Assembly (NCBI GenBank): GCA_963754645.1
Contig: CAVWGP010000012.1
Coordinates: 248,001-312,000, forward strand
Source of the DNA: CAVWGP01 sp963754645
GTDB taxonomy: Bacteria > Pseudomonadota > Alphaproteobacteria > Bin65
Reading direction: 5' to 3'
DNA: 64,000 bases
Positions 17,119 through 25,690 of this stretch are shown here, in pieces. The notes under the pieces were generated by a model that was not told where the DNA came from, did no database searches, and was given only the letters and a program-made list of their open reading frames with translations. The stretch's first letter is position 1; each line of letters begins with the position of its first letter. Both the position numbers and the translations under genes were made by a program.

Positions 17119-18333
17119 GTGCTGCTCGCGCGATTTATGCGTGCGCTGATTCAGTCCGGACGGCTCACGCTAATCGATTCCGGTGGACGAAACCGGGAAT
17201 TCGGCCCGGCGACGGGTACGCCACGCGTCACGGTTCGTCTGCACGATACCGCCTTGCATTGGAAACTCGTGTTGCGACCGAAGCTCGCCTTTGGCGAAGC
17301 CTACATGGACGGAACACTGACGATCGAGGAGGGCTCGCTCTACGACTTACTCGAGATCTTGTGCCGAAATTGCCAGGTCTATGAAAATATGGCGATCGGT
17401 CGCATTCTTGGCGTAATCGGCAACTGGACCCGCTGGTTTCACCAGCACAACCCGGTCCGCCGCTCCCAACGCAATGTGGCGCACCACTACGATCTTTCCG
17501 GCCGGCTCTATGAGCTGTTCCTCGACGACGACCAGCAATATTCTTGTGCCTATTTCACCAACAACAACAAGAGCCTGAGCGAGGCGCAGGCGGACAAGAA
17601 ACGCCACCTCGCCGCGAAGTTGTTTTTGCAGCCGGGCCAAAAAGTGCTGGATATCGGCTCCGGTTGGGGTGGTTTGGCCATCTACCTCGCGCGCGTCGGA
17701 CAATGCGACGTGACGGGCGTGACGCTGTCATCCGAGCAGCACAAGGTGTCGTCGGACCGGGCGAATTCGGCTGGGCTCGGCCAGCAGGTGCGCTTCCGTC
17801 TGCAGGATTACCGCAACGCGACGGAGACCTACGACCGCATTGTGTCGGTCGGCATGTTCGAGCATGTCGGCGCCAATCACTATCGGGAGTTTTTTCGCAA
17901 GCTGAAAAAATTGCTCAAGGAGGACGGCGTCGCCGTGCTCCATTCGATCGGCCGCATGACGCCGCCGGGATCGACCAACCCGTGGCTGCGCAAATACATT
18001 TTTCCTGGGGGTTATAGCCCGGCCCTGTCGGAGACGATCGCCGCGATCGAGCGCGAAGGCCTGTGGATCACGGATATCGAGATCCTCCGGCTGCACTACG
18101 CCGAAACGCTCCGGGAGTGGAACCGGCGCTTTCAGCAAAACCGCGGTGCCATCGCCGAGCTCTATGACGAGCGCTTCTGCCGCATGTGGGATTTCTATCT
18201 CACGTCATGCGAGATCGGGTTTCGGGAACTGGATCAATTCGTGTTCCAAATTCAATTGGCGCGGCGCCCCGATGCCGCGCCGATCACGCGGGACTACATG
18301 GTCGATTGGGAACGCGCCAATATGGCGGCGTGA
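17119..18333 (+). CDS. cfa: Cyclopropane-fatty-acyl-phospholipid synthase (Cfa family SAM methyltransferase)
   Basis: Cfa transfers a methylene group from SAM across the double bond of phospholipid acyl chains, stiffening the membrane under stress or in stationary phase. I took the GTG at 17119 because GGGAGAGAG stands just upstream; it gives 404 residues. The open frame reaches back to 16999 without homology. SAM motif VLDIGSGWGGLAIYLA; FTNNNKSLSEAQADKKRHLA and VSVGMFEHVGANHY are family signatures. The gene separates rplI from dnaB, which are often neighbours. Confidence 0.9.
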   Translation: MLLARFMRALIQSGRLTLIDSGGRNREFGPATGTPRVTVRLHDTALHWKLVLRPKLAFGEAYMDGTLTIEEGSLYDLLEILCRNCQVYENMAIGRILGVIGNWTRWFHQHNPVRRSQRNVAHHYDLSGRLYELFLDDDQQYSCAYFTNNNKSLSEAQADKKRHLAAKLFLQPGQKVLDIGSGWGGLAIYLARVGQCDVTGVTLSSEQHKVSSDRANSAGLGQQVRFRLQDYRNATETYDRIVSVGMFEHVGANHYREFFRKLKKLLKEDGVAVLHSIGRMTPPGSTNPWLRKYIFPGGYSPALSETIAAIEREGLWITDIEILRLHYAETLREWNRRFQQNRGAIAELYDERFCRMWDFYLTSCEIGFRELDQFVFQIQLARRPDAAPITRDYMVDWERANMAA

Positions 18334-18533
18334 GCGAGCGTGGCTGGCGGCGCATCGACCTCGCCCCATCTTTTCCACAGTTTTGGGCATAAACTTGTTG
18401 GTAATCGCCATTGAGCGGTCCGGCGCGGCGCGGCGGCGCGATGCGGCGATGCGGGGCCGCGTTATTGCTGATAGTGTCGCCGTCGCGCGCGCAATGAGGC
18501 GTGGCGCGGGCGGCAACGAGAGACAAGTATCCA

Positions 18534-20018
18534 ATGGAAGGCACCACATCCGGTAACGAAGCGCGCTCGCTGTTCCGAACGCCGCCGCACAGCTTCGAAG
18601 CCGAGATGGCCTTGCTCGGCGCGATCCTGGCCAACAATCGCGCCTACGATCGCGTCGCGGAATTCCTGCGGCCGGATCACTTCGTCGACCCGCGTCATCG
18701 CGGCATCTACGAAGCGATCGGCCGCCTGATCGAGAAGGGCGCGCAGGCCGACGCCGTCACCCTCAAAGGATATTTCGAATCCGACGGCACGCTCGAGGGC
18801 GTCGGCGGGCCCGGTTATCTCGCGCGGTTGGCGGCTTCGGTGGTTTCGATCATCAACAGCGCCGATTACGGCCGCACGATCCACGATCGCGCCTTGCGCC
18901 GCAATCTGATCGCGATCGGCGAAGATGTCGTCAATCGCGCCTACGAGATCGCGATCGACAGTTCGGCCAGCGACCAGATCGAAATGGCCGAGCAATCGCT
19001 CTACGAATTGGCGACCGAGGGCACCTACGACAGCGACTTCATGCCCTTCAACAAGGCGCTCAAAGTCGCGCTAGAGCTGGCCGAGGCGGCGCACAAGCGC
19101 GAGGGCAATCTCGCCGGAGTCGCGACCCACCTCACCGATCTCGACAATCTTCTGGGCGGCCTGCATCCGTCCGATCTTCTGATCCTCGCCGGCCGCCCCG
19201 GCATGGGCAAGACGGCGCTGGCAACCAACATCGCTTTCAATGCCGCAAGCCGTTACCGCGAGGAAGCCAGCGAAACCGGCGAACGCAAGGTCGCGGATGG
19301 CGCCGTTGTCGGATTCTTTTCCCTGGAAATGTCAGCCGAACAATTGGCGACGCGCATCATCGCCGAGCAAACCCAAATGTCGTCGCACGACATCCGGCAG
19401 GGCCGCGTGTCGAACGACGATTTCGGCAAGCTGGTCGAAGTCACGCACCAGCTTTCCCATCTGCCGCTTTTCATCGACGACACGGCCGGCCTGACGATCA
19501 CGCAGCTTCGGGCCCGCGCCCGGCGCCTCAAGCGGCAGCACAATCTCTCGCTCATCGTGATCGATTATATTCAGCTGCTCCGGCCGGCGCCCGGGCAGCG
19601 CTTCGAGAACAGAGTTCAGGAAATATCTGAAATAACTAGATCGATCAAAAACTTAGCGAAAGAATTGAACGTTCCAGTTTTGGCACTTTCGCAGCTCTCC
19701 CGTCAGGTCGAGTCACGCGAGGATAAGCGGCCGTTGCTCTCCGATCTGCGTGAATCGGGCTCGATCGAACAGGATGCCGATGTCGTCATGTTCGTTTTTC
19801 GCGAGGAATATTACCTCAAGCCGAAAAAACCGCCCGATGGCGATCCCAAATTCGAAAAATGGCGCCAAGACATGGAACGGGCACACAACGTCGCCGAACT
19901 CATTATCGCCAAGCAGCGCCATGGGCCGACCAACACGGTAAAGCTGCACTTCGAAGATCGCTTTACGCGGTTCTCGAATCTCGACCCGACGCACCAGCCC
20001 GCCGGGGACGGCTACTGA
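18534..20018 (+). CDS. dnaB: Replicative DNA helicase DnaB
   Basis: DnaB is the hexameric 5'-3' helicase of the replication fork. The ATG at 18534 (MEGTTSGNEARSLFRTPPHS) gives 494 residues; a GTG at 18501 is an alternative. The N-terminal DnaG-interacting domain (SFEAEMALLGAILANNRAY) is followed by the RecA-like motor: Walker A AGRPGMGKTAL, DnaB motif FFSLEMSAEQLATRI, Walker B SLIVIDYIQLL, and ALSQLSRQVESREDKRPLLS. No intein interrupts it. alr follows after 8 bp. Confidence 0.97.
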   Translation: MEGTTSGNEARSLFRTPPHSFEAEMALLGAILANNRAYDRVAEFLRPDHFVDPRHRGIYEAIGRLIEKGAQADAVTLKGYFESDGTLEGVGGPGYLARLAASVVSIINSADYGRTIHDRALRRNLIAIGEDVVNRAYEIAIDSSASDQIEMAEQSLYELATEGTYDSDFMPFNKALKVALELAEAAHKREGNLAGVATHLTDLDNLLGGLHPSDLLILAGRPGMGKTALATNIAFNAASRYREEASETGERKVADGAVVGFFSLEMSAEQLATRIIAEQTQMSSHDIRQGRVSNDDFGKLVEVTHQLSHLPLFIDDTAGLTITQLRARARRLKRQHNLSLIVIDYIQLLRPAPGQRFENRVQEISEITRSIKNLAKELNVPVLALSQLSRQVESREDKRPLLSDLRESGSIEQDADVVMFVFREEYYLKPKKPPDGDPKFEKWRQDMERAHNVAELIIAKQRHGPTNTVKLHFEDRFTRFSNLDPTHQPAGDGY

Positions 20019-20026
20019 CGACGGCG

Positions 20027-21157
20027 ATGAACGATGCCCTGCCCGATCTTGCCGGCGCGATCCTGACGGTCGATCTCGACGCCGTGGCTGAGAATTACCG
20101 CCGGCTCAAGCAGCGCCTGGCGCCCGGCACCGCCTGCGCCGGTGTGGTCAAAGCGAACGGCTACGGACTCGGCGCGGCGCAAGTCGCCCGCAGGCTCCAT
20201 GCCGAGGGCTGCCGGGTGTTTTTCGTCGCCCAGGCCGAGGAAGCGGTGGCGCTCCGCCCGCTGCTGCCTGACGCGACGATTGCCGTGCTCGCCGGCCTGA
20301 TGCCGGGCAGCGCCGAAGACTTCGCCGCCCAGGATATCGTGCCGGTGCTCAACGATCCGGATCAGGTCCATGCCTGGACCGCCTATTGCGCCGCCAACGA
20401 TCCGGCGCGCATCGCCATCGTCCATGTCGACACCGGCATGACGCGGCTCGGCCTCGACGTTGCCGACGCGCTCGCTGTGGCGGGCGAACAAGGCTACTTC
20501 AGCCATTTCAGCGATGTGATGGTGATGAGCCATCTTGTCGTCTCGGAGGAGCCCGACAATCCGATCAACGCGGCGCAACTTGCCGAATTCAAATCGCTGC
20601 GCCAGCGCTTCGGCTTCGCCAAGGCGAGCTTCGCCAATTCATCGGGCATATTCCTGGGCGCCGACTATCACTTCGATTTGGCGCGGCCGGGCTACGCGCT
20701 CTATGGCGGCAATCCCACGCCGGGCCAGCCCAATCCCATGCAGCGCACGGTGCAATTGCTGGCGCGCGTGCTGCAAGTGCGCGACATTGCCACGCCGCGC
20801 GCCGTCGGATACGGTGCCACGGCGAGCGTCGCCAAGGGCGCGCGCATCGCGACGATCGCGTCCGGCTATGCTGACGGCTACCTGCGCAGCCTCAGCAACC
20901 GAGGCAAGGTTTGGATCGGCGCGCATGCCGTTCCCGTCGTCGGCCGGGTGTCCATGGATCTCATAACGATCGATGTCTCGTCGGTGCCGCGCGAAGCCTG
21001 CCAGGTGGGCGATTTCGTCGAGCTGCTGGGCGGCCATTGTTCGATCGACGACCTTGCCGAGCTTGCCGGAACCAATGGCTATGAAATCTTGACGAGCCTC
21101 GGCGCGCGCTACCAACGAGCCTATATCGGCGACGTTGAATCCGGCGGAGAGGCCTAA
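20027..21157 (+). CDS. alr: Alanine racemase
   Basis: Alr is the PLP enzyme that makes D-alanine for peptidoglycan. The ATG at 20027 (MNDALPDLAGAILTVDLDAV) gives 376 residues. The PLP-binding lysine is in GVVKANGYGLG, the second catalytic residue (Tyr) lies in the ASGYADGYLRSLSNRG region, and GRVSMDLITIDVS is conserved. It lies between dnaB and mlaE on the same strand, with a 2-base gap before mlaE. Confidence 0.95.
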   Translation: MNDALPDLAGAILTVDLDAVAENYRRLKQRLAPGTACAGVVKANGYGLGAAQVARRLHAEGCRVFFVAQAEEAVALRPLLPDATIAVLAGLMPGSAEDFAAQDIVPVLNDPDQVHAWTAYCAANDPARIAIVHVDTGMTRLGLDVADALAVAGEQGYFSHFSDVMVMSHLVVSEEPDNPINAAQLAEFKSLRQRFGFAKASFANSSGIFLGADYHFDLARPGYALYGGNPTPGQPNPMQRTVQLLARVLQVRDIATPRAVGYGATASVAKGARIATIASGYADGYLRSLSNRGKVWIGAHAVPVVGRVSMDLITIDVSSVPREACQVGDFVELLGGHCSIDDLAELAGTNGYEILTSLGARYQRAYIGDVESGGEA

Positions 21158-21159
21158 GC

Positions 21160-21933
21160 GTGCCGGTCTTGGCGCCGATCGGGCGCGTCGTCCTTGCGCT
21201 ATTTGCGATCGCCGGCCGCCTCGCGCTGTTTGGCGCGACGGCGCTGCTCAATTGCGTCCGCCCGCCCTTCTATCTGCGCCTCGCCATCCGGCAAATGATC
21301 GAAATCGGCTACTACTCGCTTCCCGTTGTCGGCCTGACGGCAATCTTCACCGGCATGGTGCTGGCGCTGCAATCCCATAGCGGTTTCGCGCGTTTCAACG
21401 CCGAGTCGGCGATCGCCACGGTCGTCGTCTTGTCGGTGACGCGCGAGCTTGGCCCGGTTCTGGCCGGCCTGATGGTGGCCGGCCGCATTGGCGCCGCCAT
21501 CGCCGCCGAGATCGGCACCATGCGCGTGACCGAGCAGATCGATGCGCTGACGACGCTGTCGACCAATCCGTACAAATATCTCGTCGTCCCGCGCCTGGTC
21601 GCGGCCACGGTCACGATGCCGCTCCTCGTCCTTGTCGCTGACATTATCGGCGTCTTCGGCGGCTATCTCGTGGGCATCTACCGGCTCGATTTCAATCCCG
21701 CAAACTACATTAAGCTCACGTGGCAATATCTTGAAACACTTGATGTTGTTTCCGGTTTGGTCAAGGCCGCCGTGTTCGGATTCATCGTCGCGCTGATGGG
21801 CTGCTACCATGGCTTCTACAGCCGCGGCGGCGCGCAAGGCGTGGGTGCGGCCACAACCAACGCTGTGGTTTCGGCCTCGGTCCTGATCCTCGCCGCCAAC
21901 TACCTCATCACCGCGGCGTTTTTCGGCTCATGA
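21160..21933 (+). CDS. mlaE: MlaE-family ABC transporter permease (phospholipid trafficking)
   Basis: MlaE permeases, with an MlaF ATPase and an MCE protein, move phospholipids between the membranes. The protein is 257 residues with a GTG start. It has an N-terminal hydrophobic stretch and then the conserved MlaE core: GLTAIFTGMVLALQSHSGFA, TRELGPVLAGLMVAGRIGAA, AEIGTMRVTEQIDAL, and a C-terminal QGVGAATTNAVVSASVLIL. It overlaps mlaF by 4 bp. No MCE-domain (MlaD) gene lies next to it in this window, so the partner must be elsewhere. Confidence 0.92.
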   Translation: MPVLAPIGRVVLALFAIAGRLALFGATALLNCVRPPFYLRLAIRQMIEIGYYSLPVVGLTAIFTGMVLALQSHSGFARFNAESAIATVVVLSVTRELGPVLAGLMVAGRIGAAIAAEIGTMRVTEQIDALTTLSTNPYKYLVVPRLVAATVTMPLLVLVADIIGVFGGYLVGIYRLDFNPANYIKLTWQYLETLDVVSGLVKAAVFGFIVALMGCYHGFYSRGGAQGVGAATTNAVVSASVLILAANYLITAAFFGS

Positions 21934-22703
21934 GCGCGGCGCCGAAAATCCGCCTTGCCGGCGTCAAGAAGCGCTTTGGCGACAAGATCGTGCTCGATGG
22001 CGTCGATCTCGAAATCGCCGCCGGCGAATCGCTGGTCATCATCGGCGGCTCCGGCACCGGCAAATCGGTCACGCTGAAATGCATTCTCGGCCTGCTCGAA
22101 CCGGACGCCGGCTCGATCGCGCTCGACGGCCAAGACGTAACGCGCCCGACGGAGCGCGAACGCGAAGCCGTCAACGCCCGCATCGGCATGTTGTTTCAAG
22201 GCGCCGCCCTGTTCGACTCGCTGGCCGTTTGGGAGAACGTCGCCTTCGGACTGATCCAGGGCAAGGGCATGGCGCGGCCCGAGGCGCGCGTCCAGGCGCT
22301 GCGCGCCCTCGCCTCGGTGGGCCTCGATGCCAATGTCGCCGAGCTCTATCCCGCCGATTTATCGGGCGGGATGAAAAAGCGCGTCGGCTTGGCGCGCGCC
22401 ATCGCCGCCAATCCCGAAATCCTGTTCTTCGACGAACCGACCACGGGCCTCGATCCGATCATGAGCGACGTGATCAACGATCTCATCGTGCAATCGGTGC
22501 GCGATGTCGGCGCCACCGCCGTGACGATCACGCACGACATGACCAGCGCGCGCAAGATCGGCCACCGCATCGCGATGCTCCATGCCGGCCGCATCGTGTG
22601 GCAGGGCCCTGTCGCCGCGATCGACAAGAGCGGCAATGAATTCGTCGACCAGTTCATCCACGGCCGCGCCGAGGGCCCGATCAAGATGGCAGTGAGGGCC
22701 TGA
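21930..22703 (+). CDS. mlaF: MlaF-family ABC transporter ATP-binding protein
   Basis: The ATPase partner of the MlaE permease just upstream (ATGA overlap). In 257 residues it shows Walker A GGSGTGKSV, the Q-loop MLFQGAALFDSL, signature LSGGMKKRVGLARAI, Walker B EILFFDEPTTGLDP and the H-loop VTITHDM. The GMKKRVGLARA variant of the signature is typical of the MlaF/Ttg2A group rather than of amino-acid importers. Confidence 0.93.
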   Translation: MSAAPKIRLAGVKKRFGDKIVLDGVDLEIAAGESLVIIGGSGTGKSVTLKCILGLLEPDAGSIALDGQDVTRPTEREREAVNARIGMLFQGAALFDSLAVWENVAFGLIQGKGMARPEARVQALRALASVGLDANVAELYPADLSGGMKKRVGLARAIAANPEILFFDEPTTGLDPIMSDVINDLIVQSVRDVGATAVTITHDMTSARKIGHRIAMLHAGRIVWQGPVAAIDKSGNEFVDQFIHGRAEGPIKMAVRA

Positions 22704-22704
22704 C

Positions 22705-23559
22705 ATGGCGGGGAACAAGCCCGATCTTGCGACCGCCCGCACCTGGTTTGCCGACGAGCTGCGGCACGTCTGCAATCTCCGGTGCGCCAACGTCATTCGT
22801 GCCTTCGCGACGGTGCCGCGCGAGGCTTTCGTCGGCGCGGGCCCGTGGCAGTTCTTCGATCCGCTCTCGGGATATTGGGAGACCGAAGACGACGATCCTC
22901 GGCATCTCTATCACGACGTGCTCGTCGCGCTCGATCGCGGCCGAGGGATCAACAATGGCCAGCCCTCGCTGTGGGCAAGGATCTTCGACCATCTCGCCCT
23001 CAAGCAGGGCCAGACCGTGGTGCAGGTCGGCGCCGGCGCCGGTTACTATACCGCCATCCTTGCCGAGATCGTTGGATCGGAAGGCCGGATATTTGCCTAT
23101 GAGATCGAGCCTTCGCTTGCGCAATCGGCGGCTCGCAATCTTGCGTCCTGGCCGAACGTCACAGTGATCGGCGAAACCGGCGCGAGCCTGGCGGCCGGTG
23201 CCGCCGATTCCATCATCGTCTTTGCCGGTGCAACGCATTGTCTCGCGGCGTGGCTCGACGGTTTGGCCGAAGGCGGCGAGCTCGTCTTGCCGTTGACAGG
23301 CGCGGCCGGTTTTGGCCGTGTCTTGTTCGTCAGGAAGCGAAACCGATACTTCGCTCCGGCTTTGGGGCAACACATCGCCATTTACCCGTGCGCGGGCGCG
23401 CGTGAACCCGAACTGGCCAAACGTCTGACCGCAAGGATGTGGGATGCCTCGAGCGCGAGGTTGACCCAGATCCGGCGCGACGAGCACGCCGAGGCCGAAA
23501 GCTGCTGGCTGCACCGGCCGGGCGCTTGCCTTTCGCTCTCGACGCAGGCCGTGTCCTAG
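22705..23559 (+). CDS. PCMT-like SAM-dependent O-methyltransferase
   Basis: Resembles protein-L-isoaspartate O-methyltransferases: an N-terminal cap (VIRAFATVPREAFVGAGPWQ), a Ser/Thr-poor loop ending NNGQPSLWARIFDHL in place of the classical substrate-loop sequence, and then the SAM motif VVQVGAGAGYYTAILAEI and post-I acidic YEIEPSLAQSA. Length 284. Whether it repairs isoaspartate or methylates something else is open, because the substrate loop is not the canonical TISQPYIVA type. It starts 1 base after the mlaF stop and ends 2 bases before the radA ATG. Confidence 0.75.
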   Translation: MAGNKPDLATARTWFADELRHVCNLRCANVIRAFATVPREAFVGAGPWQFFDPLSGYWETEDDDPRHLYHDVLVALDRGRGINNGQPSLWARIFDHLALKQGQTVVQVGAGAGYYTAILAEIVGSEGRIFAYEIEPSLAQSAARNLASWPNVTVIGETGASLAAGAADSIIVFAGATHCLAAWLDGLAEGGELVLPLTGAAGFGRVLFVRKRNRYFAPALGQHIAIYPCAGAREPELAKRLTARMWDASSARLTQIRRDEHAEAESCWLHRPGACLSLSTQAVS

Positions 23560-23561
23560 CC

Positions 23562-24989
23562 ATGGCCAAGGCGACTTCGCGCTTCGTCTGCCAAGCCTGC
23601 GGCGCCGTCCATGCCAAGTGGTTCGGCCGCTGCGATGCCTGCGGCGAACGCAACACCATCGTCGAAGAGGCGGTGTCGGCCGAGCTGCCGAAGAGCGTGG
23701 CATCCGGCGGGCGCAAGCTCGATCTCGTGCCGCTGGCCGGCGCCTCGACCGAGGAGGCGCGCCTGGTGGCCGGCATCGGCGAATTCGACCGCGTCACCGG
23801 CGGCGGCCTGGTGCCCGGTTCGGCGACGCTGATCGGCGGCGATCCCGGGATCGGCAAATCGACCTTGCTGCTGCAAGTCGCTGCCGCGCTCTCGAAGCAC
23901 GGCCAGGCCGTTTATCTGTCGGGCGAGGAAGCCGTCGATCAAGTCCGCATGCGGGCGAGCCGCATGGGCATTGCGGCGGCGCCGGTGGCGCTCGGCACGG
24001 CAACGGCGGTGCGCGATATCGTGGCCAGCCTCGATGTCAGCCACGCGCCCGCCGTGGCGGTGATCGATTCGATCCAAACCATGTATGTCGATACGCTCGA
24101 TTCGTCGCCGGGAACCGTGACTCAGGTCCGCGCGGCGGCGCAAGAACTGATCCGTGTCGCCAAGCGCCGCGGCATCGCCCTCCTCCTCGTCGGCCATGTC
24201 ACCAAGGAAGGCACCATCGCCGGCCCGCGCGTGCTCGAACATATGGTCGATACGGTGCTCTATTTCGAGGGCGAGCGCGGCCACCAATTCCGCATCCTGC
24301 GCACGGTCAAGAACCGCTACGGACCGACCGACGAAATCGGCGTCTTCGAAATGACCGATCGCGGACTGATGGAAGTCTCCAATCCCTCCGCCTTGTTTCT
24401 GAGCGACCGCGACGGCAATGCTGTCAGCGGCGCCGCCGTGTTCGCCGGCATGGAGGGAACGCGGCCGCTCTTGGTCGAAATTCAAGCCCTGGTGGCGCCG
24501 ACAGCGTTCAGCACGCCGCGCCGGGCCGTCGTCGGCTGGGACGCCGCGCGGCTGCATATGGTGCTCGCCGTGCTCGAGGCGCGTTGCGGCGTGCCGCTGG
24601 CGGGAAAGGACGTTTATCTTAACGTAGCCGGAGGACTGAAAGTGCTAGAACCGGCGGCGGATCTGGCGGTCGCGGCCGCCTTGTTATCGTCACTGGAGGG
24701 TTGCCCGGTTCCGGGCCGCGCTGTTATTTTCGGTGAGATCGGACTGTCGGGAGAGGTACGGCCTGTGAGCCATATGGAAAGCCGTTTGAAAGAAGCCGCC
24801 AAGCTGGGCTTCAAGGAGGCCGTGCTGCCGCGGCGCCGACCGGCCAAGAGCGATGGCCCAGGCAAGGGCCGACCGGCCGCCGCTGGTGACCCGGCGCTCG
24901 TGCTGCGGGAAATCCGGCATCTTTCCGAGCTTGTTCCCATGTTCCAGCCAACGCAGGGCGGTCGGCCGCAAACAGGATCGGCGCGATGA
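23562..24989 (+). CDS. radA: DNA repair protein RadA
   Basis: RadA is a RecA-like hexameric helicase that promotes branch migration in recombination intermediates. The ATG at 23562 gives 475 residues. It has an N-terminal C4 zinc finger (CQACGAVHAKWFGRCDACG), Walker A GGDPGIGKSTLLLQ, the RadA-specific KNRYGPTDEIG (KNRFG-type) motif, and a C-terminal Lon-like domain (GKDVYLNVAGGLKVLEPAAD; IFGEIGLSGEVRPV). The stop overlaps the cvpA start (ATGA). Confidence 0.95.
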   Translation: MAKATSRFVCQACGAVHAKWFGRCDACGERNTIVEEAVSAELPKSVASGGRKLDLVPLAGASTEEARLVAGIGEFDRVTGGGLVPGSATLIGGDPGIGKSTLLLQVAAALSKHGQAVYLSGEEAVDQVRMRASRMGIAAAPVALGTATAVRDIVASLDVSHAPAVAVIDSIQTMYVDTLDSSPGTVTQVRAAAQELIRVAKRRGIALLLVGHVTKEGTIAGPRVLEHMVDTVLYFEGERGHQFRILRTVKNRYGPTDEIGVFEMTDRGLMEVSNPSALFLSDRDGNAVSGAAVFAGMEGTRPLLVEIQALVAPTAFSTPRRAVVGWDAARLHMVLAVLEARCGVPLAGKDVYLNVAGGLKVLEPAADLAVAAALLSSLEGCPVPGRAVIFGEIGLSGEVRPVSHMESRLKEAAKLGFKEAVLPRRRPAKSDGPGKGRPAAAGDPALVLREIRHLSELVPMFQPTQGGRPQTGSAR

Positions 24990-25567
24990 ACTGGCTCGAT
25001 TATTCGGTGTTTGGCCTTGTCGCCGTGTCGGGGCTGCTGGCCCTGATGCGCGGCTTCCTCAAGGAAGTCCTGGCCCTGGTCGGCTGGGTCGGCGCGGCGA
25101 TGGCGACGTTCTTCGGCCTACCTTATTTGCGGCCGCACGCGCGCGAGCTCATACGAAACGAAACCGTTGCCGATATCGGCGCCGGCGTCGCGATCTTCCT
25201 CGTTTTTCTCATCGTCTGGGCGTTCCTGACGGGATTGCTGACGAAGCGGATCGGCGACGGCTCGCTCGGCTTCATCGATCGCGTGCTCGGCTTCGTCTTT
25301 GGCGCCCTGCGCGGCGCGCTGCTTGTCGTCCTGGCCTATCTCTTGGCCCAGATCGCGTTCAAGGAGGGCGACATGCCGCCGTGGATTCGCGACGCCAAAA
25401 CCAGGCCGATCTGGGAAGAAGGCGCCAACATCGTCAAGCGCATCACGCCGGAAGATTGGCTGGAACGCGGCAAGCGGGCGCTCGACGACATCCAGGGCAA
25501 GAAGCCCGACGGCAAAGAGGAGCCCAAGACAGGCCAGCCAGGCGCGCCAGGACGCACGACGCCCTGA
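24986..25567 (+). CDS. cvpA: CvpA family membrane protein
   Basis: A 193-residue inner-membrane protein with four hydrophobic helices (residues about 5-25, 30-45, 60-85, 100-125) and a charged cytoplasmic tail ending in a Lys/Pro/Gly-rich stretch. The N-terminus (MNWLDYSVFGLVAVSGLLAL) is typical. CvpA was named for colicin V production and is generally linked to envelope homeostasis. Its place directly before purF is conserved across proteobacteria. Confidence 0.9.
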   Translation: MNWLDYSVFGLVAVSGLLALMRGFLKEVLALVGWVGAAMATFFGLPYLRPHARELIRNETVADIGAGVAIFLVFLIVWAFLTGLLTKRIGDGSLGFIDRVLGFVFGALRGALLVVLAYLLAQIAFKEGDMPPWIRDAKTRPIWEEGANIVKRITPEDWLERGKRALDDIQGKKPDGKEEPKTGQPGAPGRTTP

Positions 25568-25690
25568 GCCGCAGAGCATGTTGCCGCGCCTGCGGGCCTC
25601 GGGTTGACGCGCGGGACTCGGCGGACCAAATGCTCTATACGGACGGCGCGCCCGCGGCCGGGCTTCGCCGAGAAAGGGTTTCGTGACCGG

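Noticed and set aside
18534..20018. Intein in DnaB
   Set aside because: DnaB is a common intein host, but the gene is of normal length and its motifs are contiguous.
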